Origin: Draconibacterium orientale
GTDB taxonomy: Bacteria; Bacteroidota; Bacteroidia; Bacteroidales; UBA12170
Direction: 5' to 3'
Assembly: GCA_020718315.1 (NCBI GenBank)
Contig: DYSK01000003.1
Location: 1-37,736, forward strand
Length of the DNA stretch: 37,736 nucleotides
Positions 9,578 to 19,852 of this stretch are shown in pieces. Within the stretch, counting starts at the first letter, position 1; every line of letters begins with the position of its first letter. A program made the translations under genes and the position numbers. The notes under the pieces were generated by a model. That model saw nothing but the letters and a program-made list of their open reading frames with translations. It was not told the origin of the DNA and did no database searches.

Positions 9578-9708
9578 CTTCAATTCTAAAATACAAATCA
9601 TTTTTCTTAAACAAAACCAGAACAGAAGTGTGCGAGCGCATTTGAAATAGAACAAAGGCGAAATTGATTGCTGCTTCTTTCAACGAATTAAAAACAAATC
9701 AACAACAG

Positions 9709-11865
9709 ATGAAAAAAGTACTCGTTTTTATTTTTGTGCTTGCTCTTGGGTTTCAATCCAGAGTGAAAGCCGATGAGGGCATGTGGGTTCCAATGTTTCT
9801 CAAACAATTAAACATCAAAGACATGCAGAAACAGGGATTTAAGCTTTCTGCAGAAGATATTTACAGCATCAATAAGGCAAGTCTGAAAGATGCTATTATT
9901 ATTTTTGGCGGCGGATGTACAGGTGAAATTGTATCGCCCGAAGGGCTCATTTTTACCAATCACCATTGCGGTTATGGCTCTATTCAGAAAGTAAGCACAA
10001 TCGAACACGATTATCTTAGAGATGGATTCTGGTCGAAAAGCAAAGACGAGGAAATTGCCATTGATGGGCTTACGGTTAAATTTATGAAAAGCATGAGCGA
10101 TGTAACGACTCAAATGCTCAAAGGAATAAGTGAAACCACCACCGAGAGCGAACGCGCCGAAATCTTGGCCAAAAACGAAAAAGCACTCCTCGACGAAGCA
10201 ACAAAAGGAAATCATTATCAAGCCATTATTCGCAATTTCTTTGCTGGAAACGAGTTTTATATGGTTGTTTATGAGGTTTTTACCGATATCCGATTGGTAG
10301 GAACACCGCCCGAAGCAGTTGGTAAGTTTGGTGCCGATACCGACAATTGGATGTGGCCACGTCATACAGGCGATTTTTCTATCTTCCGTGTTTATACCGC
10401 TCCTGATGGAAGTCCGGCTACTTATTCCAAAGAAAATGTGCCCATGAAATCGAAATGGCATCTTCCAATCTCTATCAAAGATACCAAACCGGGCGATTTT
10501 GCTTTTATAATGGGAAATCCCGGAAGTACACAACGCTATTTGACTTCTTATGGAATAGATTTAGCTATCAACGAAAGCAATCCTACGATTGTAAAAATAC
10601 GCACTGTAAAATTGGATATTATGCGCGAATTCATGGACTCCGATCCTAAAATTCGTCTGCAATATGCTTCCAAATTTGCCGGAATTGCAAACTATTGGAA
10701 ATATTTCCAAGGACAAACAAAAGCATTGAAAGCGAACAAAGTAGCCGATGTAAAACGTCAGATTGAAGCTGAATTTCAGGCTTGGGCCGATGCCGACCAA
10801 ACGCGTAAAGCTAAATACGGCACTGTTTTGGCCGATTATCAAGAGGCGTATAAGACGATGAAAGAATTTACGAAAAGCAATGTTTATTTTACTGAAGCTC
10901 TTTTGCGTGGCTCCGAAATGATGCCATTTGCCGGCCGTTTTGCACAACTTGGAACTCTTTTGGCCGAAGATACAGTTGATCAAGTAAAAGTGGACGCTGC
11001 CATTGCCAAATTGAGAGCCGGTGCAGCAAACCATTTTAAAGATTACAACAAGGAATTGGATCAGAAATTATTCGCCGAAACAATGCGTTTGGCTTATTGG
11101 GGAATCGCTTCTGATAAATTGCCCTCCACAATGACCAATCATACAAAAAAATTCGAAGGCGATTTTTCAGCTTGGGCAGACGAAATGTATTCGAACTCCA
11201 GCTTTATCTCAATTGAAAAAGTGAATGAGTTGTTGGACAACCCTACAGCCGATAAAATTAACAAAGATTGCGCCGTAAAAACATGGAACAATCTATTCGA
11301 AAGCTATCGCGCTCTGCAGCCCAAAGTAAAACCCATCAGCGAAAAACTCGCAAAAGCCGAACGATTGTATGTTGCCGGATTACGCGAAAAAGATCCAAAC
11401 AAGAAATATTATCCGGATGCTAATTTTACGATGCGTTTGACTTATGGCAAAATTGGCGGCTATCGCGCTGCCGATGCGGTTGATTATAAATTCTACACTA
11501 CAACCGATGGTGTTTTAGAAAAAGAAGACGCCACAAATCCGGAGTTTGTAGTTCCAGCAAAATTGAAAGAGTTGATTCTGAAAAAAGATTTTGGTCAATA
11601 TGCCAATAGCAAAGGCGAAATGCCTGTCGGTTTCTTGAGCGATAACGATATTACCGGAGGCAATTCAGGAAGCCCGATAATGAATGCAAAAGGAGAACTT
11701 ATTGGCCTTGCTTTCGACGGAAACTGGGAAGCGATGAGTGGCGATATCTCTTTCGATAAAAACTTGCAAAAAACTATCAATGTGGACATCCGTTATGTTT
11801 TGTTTATCATCGAAAAATTGGGCGGCGCACAAAATATTATAAACGAACTGACCATCGTAAAATAA
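9709..11865 (+). CDS. S46 family dipeptidyl-peptidase (DPP7/DPP11 type, more DPP11-like)
   Basis: ADEGMWVPMFL, IFTNHHCGYGSIQ, GKFGADTDNWMWPRHTGDF, DITGGNSGSPIMNAKGELIGLAFDGNWEAMSGDI, VDIRYVLFIIEKLG. Signal peptide from the Met at 9709. Confidence 0.93.
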   Translation: MKKVLVFIFVLALGFQSRVKADEGMWVPMFLKQLNIKDMQKQGFKLSAEDIYSINKASLKDAIIIFGGGCTGEIVSPEGLIFTNHHCGYGSIQKVSTIEHDYLRDGFWSKSKDEEIAIDGLTVKFMKSMSDVTTQMLKGISETTTESERAEILAKNEKALLDEATKGNHYQAIIRNFFAGNEFYMVVYEVFTDIRLVGTPPEAVGKFGADTDNWMWPRHTGDFSIFRVYTAPDGSPATYSKENVPMKSKWHLPISIKDTKPGDFAFIMGNPGSTQRYLTSYGIDLAINESNPTIVKIRTVKLDIMREFMDSDPKIRLQYASKFAGIANYWKYFQGQTKALKANKVADVKRQIEAEFQAWADADQTRKAKYGTVLADYQEAYKTMKEFTKSNVYFTEALLRGSEMMPFAGRFAQLGTLLAEDTVDQVKVDAAIAKLRAGAANHFKDYNKELDQKLFAETMRLAYWGIASDKLPSTMTNHTKKFEGDFSAWADEMYSNSSFISIEKVNELLDNPTADKINKDCAVKTWNNLFESYRALQPKVKPISEKLAKAERLYVAGLREKDPNKKYYPDANFTMRLTYGKIGGYRAADAVDYKFYTTTDGVLEKEDATNPEFVVPAKLKELILKKDFGQYANSKGEMPVGFLSDNDITGGNSGSPIMNAKGELIGLAFDGNWEAMSGDISFDKNLQKTINVDIRYVLFIIEKLGGAQNIINELTIVK

Positions 11866-11883
11866 GAACATTTGATAAAACAA

Positions 11884-11919
11884 AAAAGAGGCTGATTCAT
11901 TTCCAAATCAGCCTCTTTT
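11884..11919. terminator. bidirectional intrinsic terminator
   Basis: Perfect 14-bp stem AAAAGAGGCTGATT / AATCAGCCTCTTTT with an 8-nt loop, between convergent genes. Confidence 0.85.
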
Positions 11920-11953
11920 GGTTTTCTTGAAGTTTTGTAATATGCGAAGGTTT

Positions 11954-13648
11954 TTACGGATTCATTTCGTAAGCATCTACATTTGGAAACACATAATCTA
12001 CCCAAATTGTTTTTGTTCTGTTTTCGTCAACAGCCGGTTTTTGAATCATGCGCATACAATATTCCATTTGCTTTTCAGTACTGCTCGGTCTGTTGAACAT
12101 TTCCAAGGCAAACTTGCTAAAGTCGCGAACGATAAAATCGAAAATCTGATCGACCAAAACGGAATCTATTTTCATAATTTTCGCGTTTTCCAAAATCAAT
12201 TGAGCATAAGGAATCAATGTAAACATTTCGCCAATGGTGAGCATTACATCTACATTCTTTGTTTGCTCCAAAGTAGCCGGGGCTTTTACCAAAGTTTCTT
12301 TAAATAGGTTTACTTGTTTGCGGAAAATGGCGACATTGGGTAAATCGAACAAGTCCAATGCTTTGTTGAAATCGTGAAACTGAATTTTCCCCAATTCTCT
12401 TGTAGGTCCTTGTCGGAACAAAAATTCATCATCAGCGGCATCGCTGCGTTGCGGAATGTCGGCATATTCTTTCGGAACAAACAAAAAGTTTTGCATAAAT
12501 TTGATAATCAACGCGATATTTACATGAACTGTGCCTTCCAGCTTGGGCAGTGCGCGAATGTCGCGCGTAACCATTTCAAAAAAAGTATCTTTTTCAAAAC
12601 CTTTGGCCGCAATCACATCCCACATAAGATTTACTACTTCTTCCCCTTGAGTGGTTACTTTCATCTTCATTATTGGATCGTAGAGCATATAGCGGCGATC
12701 TTGCAAGGAAGCCGAGCGCATATAGTCGGCCGTGCGACTTGCATACAGTTTCATAGCCACCAATCGCGAATAGGCATCGGTAAACATACGTTTTACATGT
12801 GGAAAGTCCGTTACAAACATTCCATAAAGCTGACGTTTCGAAGCATGATTGATGGCTTCGTAAAAGGCGTGAGTACACATACCAATTGAGGCCCAGCCCA
12901 AATTGTATTTCCCGACATTTACGGTGTTAAGTGCATTGTCCCACGCTTGTTGGCCTTTGGCCAAAATATCCTCTTCACAAACCGGATAATCGCGCAAAGC
13001 ATATTCGCCCACATAATTTTGGCTGTTTACGGTATTCTTAACCAAATCGTATTTCGAATGCTGATAATTGGCTATAAAAAACACATATTCGTCGTTGTCG
13101 AGTTTGCCAAAAGTAGAAACCATATCGGCTCTGTTGGCGTTTCCGATATAATATTTCGAGCCGTTGGCCAGATAATTTCCGTCGGCTTGTTTCGATAGAC
13201 GCATTTCGCTGGAATACACATCAGCACCATGCGCTCTTTCCGACAATCCGAAGGCGAAAATTGAACCGGAACGCAACAATTTGGCTGCTTTTTGTTTTGC
13301 ATTTTCGTTTTCCGACATCCAAATAGGACCCAGACCCAATATGCTCACTTGCCAAGCGTACCAATAAGGCAAGCCATAAAATCCCAGAATTTCGTTGAAT
13401 TCTTGGATGCGCCACATGTCCCAGCGCGAATTCTTGTCGCCGTATTTGGCGGGCGTAAGCAGATCGGCAAAAATGCCTTCTTTTCCAATAAAATCAATAT
13501 ATTCTTGATACCAAGTGCGCTCTTGGTCGTCTTTTTTGATACTTGCTTTTCCTTTGTTTTCGAAAAAAGCAATGGTTTTTTCCATGATCTCTTCCGAGTG
13601 TTTATCAGGATAAAAACGTTTACGGTTTTTAGGATTTAGTAAAATCAT
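11954..13648 (-). CDS. acyl-CoA dehydrogenase
   Basis: FAFGLSERAHGADVYSSEMRL, GSKYYIGNANRADMVSTFGK, RQLYGMFVTDFPHVKRMFTDAYSRLVAMKLYASRTADY, LPKLEGTVHVNIALI. Confidence 0.87.
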   Translation of the reverse strand: MILLNPKNRKRFYPDKHSEEIMEKTIAFFENKGKASIKKDDQERTWYQEYIDFIGKEGIFADLLTPAKYGDKNSRWDMWRIQEFNEILGFYGLPYWYAWQVSILGLGPIWMSENENAKQKAAKLLRSGSIFAFGLSERAHGADVYSSEMRLSKQADGNYLANGSKYYIGNANRADMVSTFGKLDNDEYVFFIANYQHSKYDLVKNTVNSQNYVGEYALRDYPVCEEDILAKGQQAWDNALNTVNVGKYNLGWASIGMCTHAFYEAINHASKRQLYGMFVTDFPHVKRMFTDAYSRLVAMKLYASRTADYMRSASLQDRRYMLYDPIMKMKVTTQGEEVVNLMWDVIAAKGFEKDTFFEMVTRDIRALPKLEGTVHVNIALIIKFMQNFLFVPKEYADIPQRSDAADDEFLFRQGPTRELGKIQFHDFNKALDLFDLPNVAIFRKQVNLFKETLVKAPATLEQTKNVDVMLTIGEMFTLIPYAQLILENAKIMKIDSVLVDQIFDFIVRDFSKFALEMFNRPSSTEKQMEYCMRMIQKPAVDENRTKTIWVDYVFPNVDAYEMNP

Positions 13649-13673
13649 AAAGCTTGTCTGTTTATTTTATTTT

Positions 13674-13681
13674 CAAAGTTA
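13674..13681 (-). promoter_or_regulatory. -7 box (TAACTTTG on minus) upstream of the acyl-CoA dehydrogenase
   Basis: CAAAGTTA on plus; exact TAnnTTTG match 26 nt from the start codon. No well-spaced -33 TTG. Confidence 0.45.
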
Positions 13682-13789
13682 AATAAAATTCACCAATTCC
13701 CTATGCATGCATTGTATTATTTATTCAAAAAATAATCCGAAATACAAGAAGGATTGAAGTCGAAAAGCTATAAATGAGAAAATGAAGAC

Positions 13790-14593
13790 TTAAGAAGTTT
13801 TCTTTTTTGTAGCAAGAGCAACCAAATAACCACCAAACAATATCAAAGGAATGCTCAACCACTGGCCCATATTCAACGCCATGCCGTCTTCAAAAGCGAC
13901 CTGATTTTCTTTCAAAAACTCAATGAGGAAACGCATTCCCCAAATACCAATCATAAAAACGCCGGTAAGATATGCCACGGGTGGTTTTCCGGCTTTTTTG
14001 TAAAAATACCAAATCAGATAAGCAAAGATAAGAAGATAGGAAAGACCTTCGTAGATCTGTGTTGGGTGATGAGGCAAAACTTCCGTTCCGGGAGCAAAGG
14101 CACGATAAAATTTAAAACCCCAAGGCAAATCTGTAACGTGACCAAAAATTTCGGAATTAATCAGATTTCCCATCCGAATAAAAAATCCGGCCAAAGCAAC
14201 CACAATGGCAATCCGGTCTGTAACCCAGAAATAATTTAGCTTTTCCCGATATGCAAATATGCCCAAAGCAGTTAGGATGCCAATGGCTGCACCATGACTG
14301 GCAAGACCGCCTTCCCAAATATATAAAATCTTAATTGGGTCGGCCAAATAGTAGGCAGGTTCGTAGAAAAAAATATGTCCTAATCGAGCGCCAAGAATTG
14401 TTCCAACAAGCATATAGGTCGAGATTCGATCGAGGGCACTTTCAGGAAGTTTGGCCATCTTGAAAAACTTACCCATCAGGATATATCCAAAAAAGAAAGA
14501 CGCAGCAAACAGCAATCCGTACCAGCGCACTTCCCAATTCCCTATGCTAAATATTTGAGGGGGAACATTCCAATCAATGAAAGATAGAATCAT
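13790..14593 (-). CDS. lgt: prolipoprotein diacylglyceryl transferase
   Basis: VRWYGLLFAASFFFGY, LVGTILGARLGHIFFYEP, WEGGLASHGAAIG, RMGNLINSEIFG, HPTQIYEGLSYLL. Confidence 0.96.
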   Translation of the reverse strand: MILSFIDWNVPPQIFSIGNWEVRWYGLLFAASFFFGYILMGKFFKMAKLPESALDRISTYMLVGTILGARLGHIFFYEPAYYLADPIKILYIWEGGLASHGAAIGILTALGIFAYREKLNYFWVTDRIAIVVALAGFFIRMGNLINSEIFGHVTDLPWGFKFYRAFAPGTEVLPHHPTQIYEGLSYLLIFAYLIWYFYKKAGKPPVAYLTGVFMIGIWGMRFLIEFLKENQVAFEDGMALNMGQWLSIPLILFGGYLVALATKKKTS

Positions 14594-14717
14594 AGCAATT
14601 ATTTTTTAGCAAAAATGCAGTTTTTTTTTTAATGCCCAATTTGATTTTTCGATCATAAGAACAATTTAATGAAAGAAAGTTTCTTTTCATTTTCAACAAG
14701 TAGATTCTGCCTCTTTA

Positions 14718-16394
14718 TTACCAAAAAGTTCGATAAAAGCGTTTAAACGAATTTTTATATTGGGAATAATTAGAAAGAGAAATTTTATCGGGATAGGCGT
14801 TTTTATAGGGTTTGCCCATTTGCAAGATTTCGGTGTAAAATGTTTTGGCGGTCATTCCCCATTTCTGCAGAAAAAGGACACTTCCTCGGTTTACTTGATC
14901 ATTTTTTTTCATTTTGCGGGTAGTTCGTTCGCCAAAGTGATACACTTTGCTCTTGCCAACGCCATAAAACTCTCGAACGCCGGCTTTGCAGAGCTTCATC
15001 GAAAAATCGGGATCCGAATAAAATCCTGGATAAAACTCCAAGCTATATCCGCCAACTAAATCCCATATATTTTTGTGGACCACATTGGGCGGCCACGAGC
15101 CCCCTTGCCAGTTGGTGATTTCAAAGTCGTTCTGCTCGCTTAGAAGTTTTTCTTCATCAAAAGTTTCTACAGAGGTTCCATAATTTCTGATTACGGAAAT
15201 GTAGTTTGGATTGTTGTTTTTTTGTGGTTCAACAAGGCTGGACGAGAGAAAGAAATAGTCGGTATCGAGCGATCGGATTTCGTTTAGCAGCATTTTGTCC
15301 CATTCGGGATAAACATACATATCGTCGTTCATATATACGATGTAGTCGGCTTTTACGGCCGGACGACAAGCGTTTACGGCAAAACTCACTCCCATATTCG
15401 TTTTGGAGTGAATAAAATCAATATCTTGTTGCGTTTCAACCCATTCCAATGTTCCGTCGGTTCCTTCATTTATTGCCAAAATGATTTGATTGTTGAAGGT
15501 TGAATTCTTTCGAAGACTGTAAAGGCAAAGCTGAAGGTATTCTAAATTATTCCATGTGGGAATAATGATCGAAAACCCATCACTGTTTTTAGATCTGATT
15601 TTTTCCGAAAATTCGACCTCCGTAATTTTATAGCCGGTTTTTGCCGATTTGTTCAGCTCCAAAAGGCGTTTGTATTTTTTAAAAGTTGCTACCGCTGAAA
15701 TTTTTGCTATCTTGAATCCTATATTTCCATCTAAAAAGCCAAATTTGATAATATAATCGCGGATAAACTTGATGAGTGCTCTGAAATAAATGGAAAATAA
15801 GGAAACTTTCCGGTTGGCCTCAAATAATTCTTGAGCCGACATAAAGGCGTATTTTTCCGTTCTTTCCCAATGTTCGTCTTCCGTATAATAAGAATAGTGA
15901 AGCAAATCGCCTTCCAGCGTGCTGGCTTCTTCGCCCGGAAAAAGAACGAACTTCTCATGTACATATTTTCCCTCCCATCGGCCGCAACCTTTTTTGTAGA
16001 GCCGCAATTTTAGATCGGGATACCAACCGCTGTAGCGAATCCATTTACCACAATAATTGGTTTTTCGAGCAACGTAATAACCCGATTCAACCCAGTTTTT
16101 TTTGAGTTGGAGTATTGATTGTTGAAGCTCTTCGCTGAGGGCTTCGTCTGCATCGATTGCTAAAATAAAATCGTGTTGTGCCAGACTCTCAACATAAAGG
16201 CGTGCTTTCACATAGCCTTCAAAAACTTTTTGCTCTACCTTGGCTCCAAAATGCGCGGCTATCTCGAGTGTTTTATCTGTCGAAAGCGAATCAAGAAGTA
16301 CGATTTCGTCGGCAATAGACTGAACAGACGCCAAACAGCGCGCAAGATTTCGTTCTTCGTTTAAAGTAATGACAATAACAGATAATTTGAGCAT
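14718..16394 (-). CDS. glycosyltransferase with two GT2 domains
   Basis: N-terminal GT2 (LSVIVITLNEERNLARCLASV...DSLSTDKTLEIAAHFGAKV...AIDADEAL) and C-terminal GT2 (FSIIIPTWNNLEYLQLCLYSL...YIVYMNDDMYVYPEW...NWQGGSWPPNVVHKNIWDLVGGYSLEFYPGFYSDPDFSMKL). Confidence 0.9.
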   Translation of the reverse strand: MLKLSVIVITLNEERNLARCLASVQSIADEIVLLDSLSTDKTLEIAAHFGAKVEQKVFEGYVKARLYVESLAQHDFILAIDADEALSEELQQSILQLKKNWVESGYYVARKTNYCGKWIRYSGWYPDLKLRLYKKGCGRWEGKYVHEKFVLFPGEEASTLEGDLLHYSYYTEDEHWERTEKYAFMSAQELFEANRKVSLFSIYFRALIKFIRDYIIKFGFLDGNIGFKIAKISAVATFKKYKRLLELNKSAKTGYKITEVEFSEKIRSKNSDGFSIIIPTWNNLEYLQLCLYSLRKNSTFNNQIILAINEGTDGTLEWVETQQDIDFIHSKTNMGVSFAVNACRPAVKADYIVYMNDDMYVYPEWDKMLLNEIRSLDTDYFFLSSSLVEPQKNNNPNYISVIRNYGTSVETFDEEKLLSEQNDFEITNWQGGSWPPNVVHKNIWDLVGGYSLEFYPGFYSDPDFSMKLCKAGVREFYGVGKSKVYHFGERTTRKMKKNDQVNRGSVLFLQKWGMTAKTFYTEILQMGKPYKNAYPDKISLSNYSQYKNSFKRFYRTFW

Positions 16395-16589
16395 ATTGGA
16401 CGGTTACATGTTTAAAGTCTGATATCAAAGCTTTTACAGACTATTTTGCTATTCGTTTAGATTAATCATCAGGTCCTCAATGGTAGGACATCGAAAATGC
16501 TAATGTAGTGCAATTTGACCGAATGGCGATACGCGAACACGAATAGTTTCATTCCTTTTTTTTAGTACTTTCGTAGCCAACGAATTTTT

Positions 16590-19412
16590 ATGATTAAGGT
16601 TTTAAATTTCAAGTTATTTCGAATTCTGCTGTTGTTTTTACCTGTAATAAATCCGGTAAGCATTCAGGCTCAATACTATGCAGGTGGGCAAAGTCCCGGC
16701 AGCCTGAAATGGGATCAGATAAACAGTGCATATTTTCAAATTATTTTTCCGAAAGGCTACGAAAATCAAGCCAATTATTTGGCCAATATTTTGGAATATG
16801 CGCGTGTTTTAGATGGGAAGACGCTTCAGAATTTTCCAAGAAAAATATCGGTTCTGCTGCACAACCGATCCGTAAACAGCAATGCCGAGGTTGGTTGGGC
16901 TCCTCGACGAATCGAATTTTTTACACAATCGCCACAAGACAGCTATGCCCAAGAGTGGTTGCAGCAATTGGCTTTGCACGAATACCGTCATGTTGTTCAA
17001 TTAGACAAAATGAATCAGGGAATAACAAAACTTTTGTATGTTCTATTTGGCCAGCAAATCACAGCCGGAGTATATGGCTTGTTTGTTCCATGGTGGTTTA
17101 TTGAAGGAGATGCGGTTGTAACAGAAACAGCGTTGAGTCGTTCGGGAAGAGGTCGCCAGCCTTTATTTGAAATGGAATTGCGTGCTCAGCTTTTACAAAA
17201 AGGAGCTTTTTCTTACGATAAAGCGGCACATGGATCTTATAGAGATTTCACTACTTCTCATTATCATTTGGGCTATTATTTGGTTGGGTATGGAAGAGCA
17301 AAATACGGTTCCGAATTGTGGGGTAAGGCTTTGGACAATGTGGCGAAATATCCATTTACTATCACTCCGTTTTCAAATAGCCTCAAAAAACAAACAGGCT
17401 TAAACAAAGCGAATTTTTATAGGTCTTCTTTGGCAGATTTAGATTCCATTTGGAAAGAGGTAGACGGAAAATTGGAAAGGACAGCTTTTCAGGATTTAAC
17501 AAAAAGCCAATCATTTGTCGACTATCAAAATCCTATCGCTGTTTCCAAAGAGCAAATCATCGCTTTTAAAGACGATTATCAATCGGTAAGCGAATTGGTT
17601 TTATTGGATTCGCTCGGAAAAGAGCAGCAAGTTAGCTTCTTGGCTTTGCATTTCAAAGAAACACTTTCGTCAAAAAACGGAGTCGTTTGTTGGGCGGAAT
17701 ATGATTTTGACCCTCGATGGGCTTACCAAAGTTTCACAAAAATTGTCACATATTCTTTAAAATCGAAAGAAAAGATTATTTTCTCCGAACAGAAAAGGTA
17801 TTTTTCTCCCGCTTTAAACAGCGATGCCAGCAAAGTTGTTGCCGCGGAGTCGTCGGTAAACGACGAACATAGCTTGGCCATTATCGAGTTGTTGGGCGGA
17901 CTGAAAGAGAAAGAGTTTAAAACCCTTTCGAACGATTTTTTTAGTTATCCGAATTGGTCGGCGAACGACACAAAATTGGTGGCAGTTTGTTTAAATGATC
18001 AAGGGAAAAGCCTTGTCCAATTTGATATAGCATCGGGCAGATATTCCTATTTATTGCCTTTCAGCGCAGTCGATATCAGCAAACCAATTTATTGGCGAGA
18101 CTATATTTTGTATCAAGCCGCCTACACCGGAATAAGCAATATTTTCGCATTGCGCTTGAGCGACCGACAAATTTATCAAATCACGACTTCGGCATTTGGC
18201 GCCCATTCGCCACAAATCTGGAACAATCAGCTATTGTATTCGGAATATACCGCAAATGGAAATCAGATAGCGCTTTCCGGAATAGACTCAATGGATTGGA
18301 AACCGATGTTGGAAGCGGAAAATAGCAATTTTCCATTGGCGGAAATTCTTCAAAAACAAGAAGACACATTGCTGTTAAACAGCGCCATTCCTCAAAAGAA
18401 ATACGAAATAAAAAAGTATAGCAAAATAAGTCATCTCATCAATCCACACAGTTGGGGGCCATTTAGTTTTTCGATGGACACCTACGGTTTTAAGCCGGGC
18501 GCAACAATGAGTTCGCAAAACAAGCTTTCTACCCTTATCATGAGCTTGGGATACGAATATGATTTAAATTTTCAAGAAGGAACAACTTTTGCCGAGATCG
18601 CTTATCTGGGCTGGTATCCAGCGATTGATGCGCGAGTAGATTATGGATACCGCCAACGAATAGCTCACGATGCGCGTGCAGATAGCAATTTCATTTTGAG
18701 TTATAATGAAACCAATTTAAGAACAGCTGTATATGTGCCCTTGTTTTTTAGTTCAGGAACATGGTCGCAGCGAATTCAACCGAGATTGGAATATTCTTAC
18801 AAGCAATTGGATGTTATGAATGTGGGGGTGGAATTGAAGAAAAGCAATTATCAGATTTTGAGCTATTCGATACAATGTTCAAATTTTCAAAAGTCGGCCA
18901 AACAGGCGCTTTTCCCTAAATGGGGACAGCAGATCAATTTCATTTATCTTCAAAGCCCGTTTGATGAGAGTGGAAGTTTGTTTGCTTTCAATTCGGCGTT
19001 TTATTTTCCTGGGTTCGCAAAACACCACGGTCTTCGTGTTTATGTTGCTTATCAAAACCGAATTGGAGATGCCGATTTTTATGCCAATCAGATTGTGTTT
19101 TCGAGAGGATATATTGGACTGAGTTTTGAAGAGCCAATCAGTTATAAAATGGATTATAAATTGCCTTTGGCTTATCCCGATTTTAACATTGGAAGTTTAC
19201 TTTACCTAAAACGAATCAGTTTGGCTTTATATTATGATGAAACCTTCGAAAGAAAAACCGCCGGGACAAGCTATCGCTCTGTGGGCAATGATTTGCTTTT
19301 TGAAGTGCATTTTCTGCGCTCGTTTATTCCATTTGAACTGGGTTTGCGAAGCATTTATTTGCTCGAAAACAAATCGCCCTATTTTGGTTTCTTGGGAACG
19401 ATAAAGATTTAG
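16590..19412 (+). CDS. secreted HExxH metallopeptidase-like domain with beta-propeller (TolB-like) and C-terminal outer-membrane barrel-like region
   Basis: Signal peptide; LALHEYRHVVQLD (HExxH) followed by WWFIEGDAVVTE; middle repeats such as YFSPALNSDASKVVAAES and FFSYPNWSANDTKLVAV; amphipathic strand-rich C-terminus. Confidence 0.75.
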   Translation: MIKVLNFKLFRILLLFLPVINPVSIQAQYYAGGQSPGSLKWDQINSAYFQIIFPKGYENQANYLANILEYARVLDGKTLQNFPRKISVLLHNRSVNSNAEVGWAPRRIEFFTQSPQDSYAQEWLQQLALHEYRHVVQLDKMNQGITKLLYVLFGQQITAGVYGLFVPWWFIEGDAVVTETALSRSGRGRQPLFEMELRAQLLQKGAFSYDKAAHGSYRDFTTSHYHLGYYLVGYGRAKYGSELWGKALDNVAKYPFTITPFSNSLKKQTGLNKANFYRSSLADLDSIWKEVDGKLERTAFQDLTKSQSFVDYQNPIAVSKEQIIAFKDDYQSVSELVLLDSLGKEQQVSFLALHFKETLSSKNGVVCWAEYDFDPRWAYQSFTKIVTYSLKSKEKIIFSEQKRYFSPALNSDASKVVAAESSVNDEHSLAIIELLGGLKEKEFKTLSNDFFSYPNWSANDTKLVAVCLNDQGKSLVQFDIASGRYSYLLPFSAVDISKPIYWRDYILYQAAYTGISNIFALRLSDRQIYQITTSAFGAHSPQIWNNQLLYSEYTANGNQIALSGIDSMDWKPMLEAENSNFPLAEILQKQEDTLLLNSAIPQKKYEIKKYSKISHLINPHSWGPFSFSMDTYGFKPGATMSSQNKLSTLIMSLGYEYDLNFQEGTTFAEIAYLGWYPAIDARVDYGYRQRIAHDARADSNFILSYNETNLRTAVYVPLFFSSGTWSQRIQPRLEYSYKQLDVMNVGVELKKSNYQILSYSIQCSNFQKSAKQALFPKWGQQINFIYLQSPFDESGSLFAFNSAFYFPGFAKHHGLRVYVAYQNRIGDADFYANQIVFSRGYIGLSFEEPISYKMDYKLPLAYPDFNIGSLLYLKRISLALYYDETFERKTAGTSYRSVGNDLLFEVHFLRSFIPFELGLRSIYLLENKSPYFGFLGTIKI

Positions 19413-19852
19413 TCGTAGATATACAACACATTCCCGTCGTAGGAAGTGTGGTACTGTTTTAAACGGTATGTTGATGGGCCGCTCACATTGCTTCCGTCCA
19501 GAATCAAATAAATGGATCCACAGCAAGAATCGGAAATGGTAAGCCTGCTTTCGTCCACCATCAAACGCGGACATTGTGTTCCTTCGCAACAATCGTAAGG
19601 ATCGTGTGGGCAAGTCCGTTCAAAAGCTACAAAATCGGTATCACTGATTCGATACACTATGATTCCACGACTTGGATAGTTGGCGGTAAGATATACGAAT
19701 CCACCTCCAGAATTTAAATCAATAAACTGTGCCGAATTGGGATAAATTTGAATATTTACTTCCACATGCGGCAAAGGCGAATAGGCGTCCTTTTCGCAGG
19801 CGACCAGAAAAACAATCAGCAGAAAAATACTCAGGCCGGATTTGATTCGCAT
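19409..19852 (-). CDS. lipoprotein with Rieske-like Cys-rich domain
   Basis: Lipobox-like FLLIVFLVACEK; FVAFERTCPHDPYDCCEGTQCPRLMVDESRLTISDSCCGSIYLILDGSNVSGPSTYRLKQY. Start moved to the Met at 19852. Confidence 0.75.
   Translation of the reverse strand: MRIKSGLSIFLLIVFLVACEKDAYSPLPHVEVNIQIYPNSAQFIDLNSGGGFVYLTANYPSRGIIVYRISDTDFVAFERTCPHDPYDCCEGTQCPRLMVDESRLTISDSCCGSIYLILDGSNVSGPSTYRLKQYHTSYDGNVLYIYD

Noticed and set aside
9808-10533. 241-aa minus-strand ORF
   Set aside because: Fully antisense within the well-supported S46 peptidase; no recognisable domain.
10561-11034. 157-aa minus-strand ORF
   Set aside because: Antisense to the S46 peptidase; no family resemblance.
12374-12889. 171-aa plus-strand ORF
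   Set aside because: Antisense within the acyl-CoA dehydrogenase; composition unlike a real protein.
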